The position numbers were made by a program, and so were the translations under genes. Source: Aquimarina sp. ERC-38 (lineage in GTDB: Bacteria; Bacteroidota; Bacteroidia; Flavobacteriales; Flavobacteriaceae). Taken from it: 64,000 bases of DNA. Under the pieces are notes generated by a model, which was not told the origin of the DNA, searched no databases, and saw nothing but the letters and a program-made list of their open reading frames with translations. Of the stretch, positions 28,275 to 39,300 are shown piece after piece (position 1 is the first letter of the stretch; each line of letters opens with the position of its first letter). Location of the stretch: NCBI RefSeq assembly GCF_026222555.1, contig NZ_CP098511.1:2213501-2277500 (forward strand), read 5' to 3'.

Positions 28275-29003
28275 ATGTCGGTTACATTAATTTGCCTGCA
28301 CTACGGAGGAGGAAATCGTTTTAGTTTTCTTAAGCTAAAAGAATTTTTGGATCAGTCAATAGAAATGAAATCTCTTGAAATTCCGGGACATGGAAAAAGA
28401 TTGAATGAACCATTACTTACAGATTTAGAATTAATTGCTAAAGATGTTTTTGAACAAATCAAACCTATTTTAGATGATAATGAATATATCTTATATGGTC
28501 ACAGTCTTGGAGGTACAGTACTATTTCTTGTAACTAGATTGTTACAAACAAACAATTTTAAAATGCCTGGGCATTTGATAGTATCGGGATGTAAAGGTCC
28601 AAAATTTAATCATGTAAGATCTAGTACCTGTCATTTATTAAATGATGAGGATTTTAAATTAGAATTAAAAAAATTAGGGGGGTTTCCCAAAGAAGCGTTG
28701 GAGAATGATGAGTTGCTAACATTTTTTCTTCCGATACTTCGAGCAGATTTTAAAGCTATTGAAACATACCAATATAAAACAGAAGAACCTTTTAAAGTCC
28801 CAATTACGGTCCTATCCGGGTTAAACGAAAATATAACTCTAGAAGAATTGGAAAGTTGGAAAGATGAGACAGCTCTTTCCTTAGATTTTTTACAGTTTCC
28901 TGGGCATCATTTCTTTATTCTAGAAAGGTTTAAAGAAATAGGAGAGATTATAAATGATATCTCAAAAAATAAACTTTCAGAGAGTAGGGCTATAATCTTA
29001 TAA
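28275..29003 (+). CDS. Type II thioesterase of the assembly line
   Basis: 242 residues of the GrsT/LgrE alpha/beta-hydrolase family, which clear mis-primed or stalled acyl groups from carrier proteins. The N-terminal M-S-V-T-L-I-C-L-H-Y-G-G-G-N is typical. The nucleophile is Ser77 in Y-G-H-S-L-G-G, and the catalytic His is at 211-212 in F-P-G-H-H-F-F. The acidic triad member is less clear: the usual Asp region reads S-G-L-N-E-N-I, so Glu185 may replace it. ATG 28275 is chosen because upstream in-frame codons lie inside the IS end. It is followed 37 bp later by the methyltransferase gene. Confidence 0.88.
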   Translation: MSVTLICLHYGGGNRFSFLKLKEFLDQSIEMKSLEIPGHGKRLNEPLLTDLELIAKDVFEQIKPILDDNEYILYGHSLGGTVLFLVTRLLQTNNFKMPGHLIVSGCKGPKFNHVRSSTCHLLNDEDFKLELKKLGGFPKEALENDELLTFFLPILRADFKAIETYQYKTEEPFKVPITVLSGLNENITLEELESWKDETALSLDFLQFPGHHFFILERFKEIGEIINDISKNKLSESRAIIL

Positions 29004-29040
29004 AAGTTAAGTTCAGAATTAATAAATTTAAAAATATTAT

Positions 29041-29883
29041 ATGATTAAGTTATTCAAGTTTAAAGATGCTAAAGAATATTATGAATCTTTAGGAGACGAT
29101 TTAGTTAAAGGAAGAAACGAGAAATTTCAAAACAAAGAAAAACCGCTGTGGTTCAATGTGGGGTATTGGAAAGACTCTGAATCTTTTGAAGATGCCTGTA
29201 AAAATTATGCTGATAATTTATTCGATTTTGGGGATTTAAAAGATGATTGTGATATTCTTGATGTAGGTTATGGCTTTGGAGTGCAAGATATTCATTGGGC
29301 AAAAAAACATAATATTAAGAGCATAAAAGGAGTTAATATCTCTCCAACTCAGGTTAGAGTTGCTAGAGAACTTGTCGAAGAATCAGGATTGTCTGATGTT
29401 ATAGATCTTAGAGAAGGGGATGCTGTTTCTCTGGATTTTGAAGATAAAAGTTTTGATGCTGTAATAGCCTTGGATTGTGCATATCACTTTACAACGAGAA
29501 AGGATTTTCTAAAAGAAGCATCCAGAGTGTTAAAGCCTGGTGGTAAGTTAGTTTTCACAGATATGATGCCGATAAAGGAAAAAAACAGCAGATTTGGTAA
29601 TTATCTTTTAAAACTGAATGCTATTCCTAAAGAAAATTTTTATCCCAAAGAACATCTGATATCATTTGCAAAGTCCATAGGATTTGATGATGCAAAATTT
29701 GAAGATATTAGTCAATGGGTTTTTCAAGGTGCTGCAAAGTTTGGAGAACAAAGGTTCAAAGGCAAGAATGTTTCTGATATTCGTGTGAAACTGAATCCAA
29801 AGGATGAAAAAAAATATAGAAGAGCTTACAATCTTTCTGGGATTAGAAGATGTTATATGTTTTCTATGACTAAAGAGAAATAG
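29041..29883 (+). CDS. SAM-dependent methyltransferase (tailoring)
   Basis: 280 residues, class I fold of the UbiE/RebM-like small-molecule type. Motif I is D-I-L-D-V-G-Y-G-F-G (72-80; Tyr where Cys is usual). A middle acidic motif is GDAVSLDFEDKSFDAVIALDCAYHF (residues 126-150, in pieces), and the post-motif is L-K-P-G-G-K-L (165-170). An upstream W-F-N-V-G-Y-W-K segment is shared with sugar and polyketide O-methyltransferases. Its place between thioesterase and loading AT suggests it O- or N-methylates the product or its C-terminus; the site cannot be read. The next gene begins after 297 bp that hold nothing recognisable. Confidence 0.85.
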   Translation: MIKLFKFKDAKEYYESLGDDLVKGRNEKFQNKEKPLWFNVGYWKDSESFEDACKNYADNLFDFGDLKDDCDILDVGYGFGVQDIHWAKKHNIKSIKGVNISPTQVRVARELVEESGLSDVIDLREGDAVSLDFEDKSFDAVIALDCAYHFTTRKDFLKEASRVLKPGGKLVFTDMMPIKEKNSRFGNYLLKLNAIPKENFYPKEHLISFAKSIGFDDAKFEDISQWVFQGAAKFGEQRFKGKNVSDIRVKLNPKDEKKYRRAYNLSGIRRCYMFSMTKEK

Positions 29884-30180
29884 CCTTCTTTAGACTTGCC
29901 ATGCATTAGATTTTTTTACAACTTCTAACAGCTATAAGATATATCGATTCGTTACGTTTTTCAAATTAATTGCAGCTAGTATGCTATTTTAATTTAATAA
30001 AAAACAATGCTTCATAGTGATCGAAATCTTCATAATACAGTCCTAAATAGATATTCCAAATTTAAAAGATATATCATCTTCATTGTTGTTTAATTCTGAC
30101 ACAATGTACACCGTCAGGCTTAAATAAACATTGAATTATGGGCTCATAGTATAAGACTTTATTTTTTTGAAACGTAATTT

Positions 30181-31929
30181 ATGAAAAGTCACTTCCTCAC
30201 CATACCATATCAATCAATTTCTCAATTACCAGCTATTAGCAAGGAATGCATTGAGTTTTTAGATAATAATCAATCATTAACATTAGATGAGATTACTAAT
30301 AGTTTTTTTTCAGCTTTTCATACTGCTAAAAATAAAATAATTGTTTCAATTGACGAAGGTAACAACGAAGTTCTAAATAAACTGAGATGCATAGAAGAAG
30401 GTAACTATTCTTCCGTTTCTATCTATCCAGAGTTCAACACAGTAGAAAGAAAAAAGAAAGCCTTTTTATTTACAGGAGGAGGATCGCAATACCCAAAAAT
30501 GGGAAAAGAATTATATGATAATGAGACTGTTTTTAGAGAAGCGATTGATCGATGCGCAGAAATTGCGATGAACTATTTGGAACATGACATTAGAAAAGTA
30601 ATGTTTTCTGGTAAAACAACTAAAAAAGGAAAATTAATCAATAGGATTGATTATATGCAAATGGCATTATTCTCCTATGAATATGCAATGTTTTCTTTAT
30701 GGAGTTCTACAGGAGTAAAACCAGATATAGTAATTGGACACAGTATTGGAGAGATTATAGCTTCTTGCGTAGCGGGAATTTTTTCTTTAGAAGATGCAAT
30801 AAAACTAACTTGTTTGAGCGGTCAGCTAGTAGAAAATTACACTAAAAAAGGGCAGATGGCTGTCGTGCAAGGAGAAGAAAATGTTGTTAGAGGTTTTATT
30901 AAAGATTACAAAACAACAATAGGTATTGCAGTAATAAATAGTCCGTTACAAACTGTAATTTCTGGAGAGCTTAATAATCTTAAAAAAGTACTTAATGATC
31001 TTAATAAAAGTGGTTTTGAAACGAAGATTCTTAAAATCTCTCATGCTTTTCATTCTCCGTTAATGATTCCTGCTTTAGAACCTTACATTTCTTTAATTAA
31101 ATCTATAAAAATTAAAACTCCAAGTATTAAAATGGTTAGTTGCATTACAGGTGAAGAAGTAGATAGTAAGGTGTTAAGTATAGAGTATTGGATTGGACAT
31201 TTAATAAATCCGGTAAAATTCTCTAAGGGATTTAAAAAAATAAAAACCTACGATATAGATACTTTTATAGAAGTAGGCCCTAATCCAGTATTATTGGGCA
31301 TCATTGATGAACATCCTGATTTTGAAGCTGATATTTTACAAATATCTTCAGCTGATATGGATGAACCCTGCAAATTTTACAATAGTATTAAAAAGTGGAT
31401 TGTTGAAGGTGGAAGTGTTGATGATACATCTATTTATAAAGATGTAATTATTGATATTGAAAAGTTTGAAGACTTTTTTAATAACCTTTCTAAAATTATA
31501 AATACTACTGAGAGTAATGAGAATGATGCACTAGAGGTTAATTGTATTAAAAATAATGTACAAGTAAGATCGATTGTAAAAGAAGAAATAGGAAGTATTC
31601 TTTCTATTGTAGATTTAGAAAACTTACCAATTCAAAAACCATTAAAAGAGCTAGGATTAAACTCTATTAAAGCTTTAAAACTAGTTAAAAACCTTTCTAA
31701 AATATTACATCAAAATATAACGGTTTCTAATCTGTTTGATTACCCAACTGTAACTTCTTTGGCAAATTTTATAGTATCAGATGTAAATAAAAAAACAGTT
31801 AATGTTTCCAGAATTCAAGATAAAAATACGGATAGTAATGTCAAGCAATATATTGATGAAATTAATAATATGAGCTTGGATGAACTAGAACTTGAGTTAG
31901 AAAAAGAACTCGATTTACTGGGATTGTAA
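30181..31929 (+). CDS. Acyltransferase-ACP didomain, probable loading module
   Basis: 582 residues. Residues 1-90 resemble the linker that normally joins KS to AT, but no KS precedes it. The AT domain (about 92-400) has nucleophile Ser188 in GHSIGE and HAFH (288-291). The Arg that binds the free carboxylate of malonyl units, 25 residues after the Ser (Arg674 in the protein encoded at 33358), is Ser213 here. That points to a monocarboxylic starter acid. An ACP follows with Ser495 in ELGLNSIKAL. The C-terminus (SLDELELELEKELDLL) is the acidic helix typical of PKS proteins that hand over to a downstream partner. It probably primes the KS of the next protein. Confidence 0.85.
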   Translation: MKSHFLTIPYQSISQLPAISKECIEFLDNNQSLTLDEITNSFFSAFHTAKNKIIVSIDEGNNEVLNKLRCIEEGNYSSVSIYPEFNTVERKKKAFLFTGGGSQYPKMGKELYDNETVFREAIDRCAEIAMNYLEHDIRKVMFSGKTTKKGKLINRIDYMQMALFSYEYAMFSLWSSTGVKPDIVIGHSIGEIIASCVAGIFSLEDAIKLTCLSGQLVENYTKKGQMAVVQGEENVVRGFIKDYKTTIGIAVINSPLQTVISGELNNLKKVLNDLNKSGFETKILKISHAFHSPLMIPALEPYISLIKSIKIKTPSIKMVSCITGEEVDSKVLSIEYWIGHLINPVKFSKGFKKIKTYDIDTFIEVGPNPVLLGIIDEHPDFEADILQISSADMDEPCKFYNSIKKWIVEGGSVDDTSIYKDVIIDIEKFEDFFNNLSKIINTTESNENDALEVNCIKNNVQVRSIVKEEIGSILSIVDLENLPIQKPLKELGLNSIKALKLVKNLSKILHQNITVSNLFDYPTVTSLANFIVSDVNKKTVNVSRIQDKNTDSNVKQYIDEINNMSLDELELELEKELDLLGL

Positions 31930-32017
31930 ATTGTAGTACAATCCTATTTTCATTTTCTGAAACTACTTTAAATGAACCTCTTATTTTAATGCAGCTGACT
32001 AGCATTTTCTTTTCTTA

Positions 32018-33324
32018 CTAGTACTGATGCGTTAAGATTTATTAATCGAATAATTTTATTTGTTCATTGACATTTTGTTTTGAAATTGTTTTGGTAAGCA
32101 ATTCTTTTATTGGTGTTTTATCCATTGAGGATATGCCTAAGATTTGTATAATTTGATAAATGGATAATTCACTCTTTATAGAGTGTTTGACACGAGCTAT
32201 TATCAAGTATGTGCATATAGCCACCCATACGTGAGTGTTAACTGCATTTTCAGTATGTCCCCAAAAGCTTTTTTATAGTTAAGTTTTGCTTTATCCACTT
32301 AAAGAAGGTTTCTATTTGCCAGCGATTACGGTAGAGTTTTGCCACTTCAAGTGCTGACACCTCTATATTGTTGGTCAGAAATAGTAGTGTCGTATCGTTT
32401 TTCTTATCATAGTATTCTACTAATCTGAGAGGTTCTGGATATAGTTTTTTAGACTTATACCATTTAGAACTATTATTTTGTCGCTTCTAAGACCAGTTGT
32501 CTTATCGATATTAAAGTTTTCCTCTACGATGTCATAACTTATGTTTGACTTAGCTCTTGTGACAAAAAAAGCTTCACAAGTATTAATACGATAGAGCGCT
32601 TGGAAATCGACATAAGCTTTATCCATCAGGTAAATAGCATGAGGCACAGGAATTAACAAATCCAATATGTTACTGTCATGATATTTTCCATCACTTACTA
32701 GTATAAATGAAGGTATACTACCTCTGAGATCCAGTAATGTATGAATCTTTATAGCCCCTTTAGAATATTTTCCAGGAGCCCAATTAAATAACATAAGACT
32801 CAGAGAAATTGTAGTGGAATCTAGGGCAAAGACTTCATTGTCTAAGTTGACATTTGGTATTGGAGATGAATTATAAAGAGGTCGGACCTGATCAATAAGA
32901 TATTGTCCAAAATCTCCAAAAATCCGCCAATCTCTACGCTCATTTGCACGAGATAAAGAAGATTGGTTTACATACCCACTGAATCCAAGATGATATAATT
33001 TGCTTCTATGTGCTTTTAAACAAGTAGCTATATCTCTCAAAGAATTACGAGAAGTCAATTGACCAAAGAACAATTGGATGAATTGATTCCAGCAATTAAA
33101 ATTTCTGAATCTGTAATCTCCGTTGTACCTCTTTACGCATTTTTCAAACTCATACTTGTTTATAAATTGTAAAAGTTGTGCAAAGACATATTTTCCAGAG
33201 TTCATAACAGTTTTTAAACTGCTAAACTAAAAGCCATTTCAAATCAAAAAATCAAAGAACGTATATTAACCCTTATCATTAAAGGGGTTATTGAAAAAAT
33301 TAAAAAGTTAACGCATCACTAGTA
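32018..33324 (-). mobile_element. IS4-type insertion sequence, copy 2, inside the cluster
   Basis: The element is about 32025-33318 with inverted ends TGATGCGTTAAGATTT and, from the right, TGATGCGTTAACTTTT. The 6-bp repeat CTAGTA flanks it (32018-32023 and 33319-33324). It lies between the loading AT-ACP gene and the first PKS/NRPS gene, transcribed against them. Its ends differ from those of the copy at 22424, so the two are distinct IS types. Confidence 0.82.
32042..33205 (-). pseudogene. IS4-family transposase with two frameshifts
   Basis: ATG 33205 starts MNSGKYVFAQLLQF, collinear with the 22534 transposase. The frame holds through FALDSTTISLSLMLF and LMDKAYVDFQALY to about 32460, then shifts at an A-rich run (TCTAAAAAAC). 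The next frame gives YRNRWQIETFFKWIKQ, with the catalytic Glu, to about 32275. A second shift at AAAAAAGCTTTTGGGG restores FWGHTENAV and the C-terminus (VWVAICTYLIIARVKHS ... DKTPIKELL). Both shifts lie in homopolymers, so sequencing error or programmed slippage is not excluded. Confidence 0.8.
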
Positions 33325-33357
33325 TTTCATAAACTATTAAAATCCAATTGATATTCG

Positions 33358-36300
33358 ATGAATGGCAATAAAGAACAACTAAAACAAGCTTTAATAGCAA
33401 TTAAAAAGCTAAAAAATGAACTACAAAGATCAAAGGTATCTGATCCTATAGCGATTATAGGAATAGGGTGTCGTTTTCCTGGTGGAGTATCAGATTTAGA
33501 AGGCTACTGGGAACTTTTAAGCAAAGGAAAAGATGCAATTACTGAAGTTCCTGTTGAACGATGGAATCATACAGATTGGTTTTCAGAAGAAAAAAATAAA
33601 CAGGGAAAAACGTATTCTAAATGGGGCGGTTTTTTGTCAGATATAGAAAGTTTTGATACTAGCTTTTTTGGCATTTCACCAAGAGAAGCAAAATTTATTG
33701 ATCCACAACAACGATTATTTCTTGAGGTGTGTTGGGAAGCAATTGAGCAAGCTGGATATACGAAATTAAATTTATTTAATAGTAATACTGGTGTATACGC
33801 AGGTGTGTATGCAAATGATTACCAGCATCGTGTAATGAGTGAGGCAGAGCATATTGATGCTTATTCTTTTGTCGGCTCTTTACATAGCACTATTACAGGA
33901 AGAGTTTCATATTGGTTGGGATTAAAAGGACCTAGTATGGCTATCGATACAGCGTGTTCTTCTTCCTTGGTAGCAGTACACACAGCTGTTCAGGCACTGA
34001 GGAATGAAGAATGCGATATGGCTATTGCTGGAGGAGTGAACGTCATTCTTAAACCAGAAAATACAGTAGGTCTTAGTAAAATTAATGGACTCTCACCTAC
34101 AGGAAGATGTTATGCCTTTTCCGATAAAGCTAATGGATTTGTAAGGAGTGAAGGTGCGGGAGCTATCATCTTAAAAAGAGTATCTCTAGCAAAACGTGAT
34201 GGAGATAGAATTTTAGGAGTGATTAAAGGAAGTGCAATAAATCAAGATGGTCAAAGTCAGGGATTTACTGCACCTAGCGGCAATGCTCAACAACAGGTTA
34301 TTCGCAAGGCCCTATCAGATGCAAGAGTATCACCATCTGATATTGATTACATAGAATCTCATGGTACAGGAACAACATTAGGAGATACTATTGAGATTGA
34401 AGCATTAAGTCAAGTATTTAACGATTCAAGAAACGGATTGGGACCATTATTAGTAGGATCTGTCAAAACAAATATAGGACATACAGAATCAGCCGCAGGC
34501 ATTGCAGGTTTAATCAAAGTGATATTGGCTTTCCAAAAGAAAGAGTTTCCTAAAACAATTCATTTAGATACTTTAAATAAAAATGTGGACTGGAATCAAA
34601 TGGCAATAAAAGTGTTAGATGAAAACACACCTTGGTCTAAGCATAAAGAAAGAATTAGACGAGCAGGAGTAAGTTCATTCGGGATTAGTGGAACAAACGC
34701 TCATATAATACTTGAAGAGCCTTTGATACCAGAAAAAATTAAAAACACCAACCAGCTAAATCAACAGTATTATGTACTTCCGGTTTCAGCTGAAACCGAA
34801 GAAGCTTTGAAAATACAATTAAAAAATCTGGAAGGATTTTTAGCTAATAACAAAGAAGAATCTCTTGCAGATATATCTTTTACTTTGGCTTTAAAAAGAG
34901 AACATTTTAGTTTTAAAACTGCTATTTATGGAAGAAATAAAGAAGAATTGATTGATAGTTTAGAGTCTGTTCTAAATGAGGATATAAAAAGGTCTTTAAA
35001 CCATACTATTGGTAAAACAGCTTTTTTGTTTACAGGAGGAGGAGCTCAATATATAGGGATGGGAAGATTGCTATATCAAACCGAAGAATTGTTTAAGCAA
35101 GCATTAGATGAGTGCTGTAGAATTGCTAATCCTTTATTAGATGAAAATTTACTTAAAATTATTTTTCCAGAGGATGACTCTATAACTAAAAAATTGATAC
35201 ATCGTATAGATTACATGCAACCTGCATTATTTGCTTATGAATATGCCATGTGTGAGTTTTGGAAATCTAGAGGAGTAGAACCACAAGTACTTATAGGTCA
35301 TAGCCTAGGTGAAATTGTAGCAGCTTGTATTGCTGGAGTTTTTAGTCTAAAAGATGGAATAAAGCTGGTTTGTGAACGAGGAAAATTAATGCAAAGTCTT
35401 CCAGAAGGAGGAGCTATGGCATCTATAGAAGCAACAGAAGAAGAAGTTCAGTCGATAATAAAGAGAAATAAATCTAATGCAGCTATTGGTGTTATCAACG
35501 GAGACCAGCAGACGGTAATTTCCGGAAATAAAAATGAGGTAGAAACTATTCGATTATTATTTGATACTAAAGGAGTAAAAACTAAAGTGTTGAAAGTTTC
35601 TCATGCATCTCATTCTTCACTAATGGAACCGATTCTAAAGGCATATAAAAAAGTGGTGTCATCTATTCAATTTTATGCTCCTAAAATAGTAATGGTTAGT
35701 AATCTCACAGGAAAAGTTGCAGATCATACAGTTCAAACCGAAGAATATTGGGTTGATCATTTGAGAAAAACTGTTCGATTTGCTGATGGGATAAAACAAC
35801 TAGAAACATTAGACATTAATACATGTATAGAAATGGGGCCAGAACCAGTGCTATTAGGTATTGCTGGTATTTGTTTACAAGAGTCAGAAATGTTATGGTT
35901 ACCCTCTTCTAGAGAAGAAAATGAAGTTATAGTGTATGAGAGTTTATGCAAATGGTATACTTGTAGAGGTGATTTAGATTGGAAATCAATACATAGCCAT
36001 ACTTTAGGAAAAACAGTAATACTTCCTACATATCCATTCCAAAAAGAAAAACATTGGTTTGAATTAAAAAACTCAACACATTCTGGGAGATTCACTGGAC
36101 ATAAGTTATTAGGTAATAGATTAGAAATAGTAGGATTAGATGTATACGAATCGATAATATCTTTAGAAAAACTAAATTATTTTATTGATCATAAAGTAGT
36201 AGGTCAGATCATAATGCCAGGATCTTATTATGTAGAAATATTACTTGCACATACCAATGATAGAGTCGATAGCTCTTATGGTATTAGAGAGTTATTAATA

Positions 36301-39300
36301 CTATCACCAATGGCATTATCAATAGAAAATGAAGTTATAAGTCAATTAATACTACAAAAAATAGAAGAAGACGTATATGAATTTAATCAATATAGTAGAA
36401 TAAGTGATCAGGATGAATGGCAACTTCATGCAAAAGGAATTCTGGAACCAATTCAGATAAAAGAAAAAAAAGATACTGTAGATATTTCAATACTAAAAGG
36501 AACCTACTCTCCATACATATCACAAGCAGATTTTTACAATAATCTGTGGGAAAAAGGAATTCAATATGGAGATATGTTTAGGGGAGTACAAAAAGTGTAT
36601 AAGAATGAAAATGGAGTTTTAGGAGAGATTTGTTTACCAGAAAATTTGAATGATCAGATAAATGATTACAAAATTCATCCTGTTTTACTGGATTGTGTAT
36701 TTCAATTGTTGACTCATATTATGGGTACAGAAGATAAAAATGTTTATTTGTTATATACCATAGAAGATATGAAAGTATTTGCTCCATTGCAACATACATC
36801 TATATGGGCAGAAGCAGTAGTTACGAACGATCGATCGATAAAAGAGGGCGTAATTAATTCGAGCATACGTGTTTGGGATGATCAGGGAGTTCATATAGCA
36901 ACAATAGGATCTGCATATGCAAGAAAAGTGAACTCTTCTCAACTGTTACCAAATGACAAAAGTATTAATTGGCAATACAAATTGGATTGGAAAGAAATTG
37001 ATACAAGTTTACTAAGCAAACAAGTAATGGATGATACGAGTACTTGGTTGATTTTCAATCATAATAACTCAAATAGTTCATTACATAATCAATTGAGTAA
37101 ACAAGGCAAAACAGTTTTTCAATTTTCAGAATGGTCAGATGCAGCAATATGGGCTAAAGAACAAAAAGTTAATCATATTATCATTCAATGGAGTGAGCTG
37201 CATCAAGAAAATAATCATATATCGTCATTTCAACAAGATACAGCAGATGGATTAGGAATTCTTCAGCAAGTTCAGCAATGGTTAAATACTAATGAATACC
37301 CAGAACTTAAAAATCTTTGGTGGATTACAGAAACAACATTATCTAATCCGTTTTGTACTTTTCATCATGCTACATTATGGGGAATGGGGAATGCATTTTT
37401 AGGAGAATGTCCTGATATTTCTTTCAAGTTACTTAATGTAGCGAAAAATACAGCATATCAAACAAGCTTATTACCTCTTCTTTTTTCTAATACCAAAGAA
37501 AGTCAATTATGTATATCTGAAAAGAAAATATATGGATTAAGATTATTATCGTCTGTGCATAGTACAGAAGCACCTGTTAAGTTTTTACCTCAACAGGAGA
37601 GTACTGTATTGATAACAGGAGGCTTAAAAGGATTAGGATACATAACCGCTGAATTATTAATAAGAAAATATAGAATTAAGCATGCAATATTACTGGGCAG
37701 AAGCAAACCTACTACAGAAGTATTGAAGCAAATAGAATCTTTAAGAAATGAAGGAGCTATAATTACTATTGCGACAGGCGATGTTACCGATAAAAAATTC
37801 TTAGAGAAAGTAATAAATGACATACCAAAAGAATTTCCTTTAATAGGAATAATTCACTCGGCAGGATTGACCAATACAGTTACTATAAAAAACCAACATA
37901 CGGAAGGATTTTTGACAGAAATGGCTCCTAAAGTAAAAGGAGCATGGAACTTACATCAACTTACACTGGATATAGACCTTGACTTTTTTATATTATATTC
38001 ATCTGCAGCATCTGTGGTAAACACACTAGCTATAGGACAGAGTAGTTACGTGGCTGGGAACACCTATTTGGATCAATTGGCAACTTACAGAAAAGGATTG
38101 AATTTACCAGCACATAGTATCAATTGGTCTCCTTGGGAATCAATAGGAATGGCTTCAGCCTTGACTGATAAAGAACTACAAAGGTTATCTAGATTAGGAT
38201 TTGAATATATATCAGTAGCGTTAGGACTTGAGATTTTACAAGAAATTTTAGAAAAACCATCAGGGCAATATCCAGTACTAAACCTTAATACCAACATATT
38301 TAACTCAAGCTTCCAGGATAATAATATTCCATTACTATATAGTGAAATTATAGATACAGAAAAACTAGATACTAATAATAGTCAAAAAATAACTAGTGTA
38401 AAAGAGAAACTAGTTGGGTTGTCAAGACATGAAAAACTGGAAATAATCAATAAAATTATCGTTAAAGAAGTGGTAAAGGTTTTGTCTCTTTCTTCTAAAA
38501 ATACGGTCGATATTTATAAAAATCTTTTTTCGCAAGGATTGGATTCCTTAATGGCGGTAGAACTGAAAAATAGATTATCAACCAGACTATCCAAATCGTT
38601 ACCAGTGGCATTAATTCTAAGTAAACCATATATTGATATACTATCCGAGGAGATTGTAAATAAATATTTTAAGGATGAAGGACATATAGACAAAACCGAA
38701 GTTTTAATTGAGGATGATCATGGTAAATTAGAAAGAAAGTTACTTCCTCTTTCTTCAATGCAACAAAGGCTATGGTTTGTATACAAGCTAACTCAAAAGA
38801 ATGAGCTTCATAATATTTTCTTTGAGTTGACGTATAACGGAGACTTGTGTGAAGAGACATTGGAAAGAACGATTTCCTATCTAGCACAACGACATGAATC
38901 ACTACGTTCTAGAGTGGTAGAGCAAAATAATAGTAATCCTTATGTAGAGATAATAGAAGGTTGGTGTCCCAAAATCATTAAAAATGACTTAAGTAAAAAA
39001 TCCATAAAAGAGCAGCAAATAGCTGTAAAGGAACTGCGTAAAGCATTGATGAATTATCAGTTTGATTTTTCTTCTACACCAATTCATTTTGAACTTGTAA
39101 AACTAGAAACTTCGAAGTATCGATTAATGATTACTCAACATCATTTGTTTTCTGATGGGTGGTCAATAATTGTATTGATGAAAGAAATTATAGCAGTTTA
39201 TAATGCATTGAATTTAGGAAAAGATCCGCAATTAACTATTATTACCAAAAAGTATGAGCAATTAGTAAGAGCAGAAGACAAAAAGTTAGAATCATCGTAC

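Noticed and set aside
30181..31929. Stand-alone trans-acting AT of a trans-AT PKS
   Set aside because: The only PKS module in view has its own AT (Ser649, Arg674), and this protein carries its own ACP and lacks the malonyl Arg.
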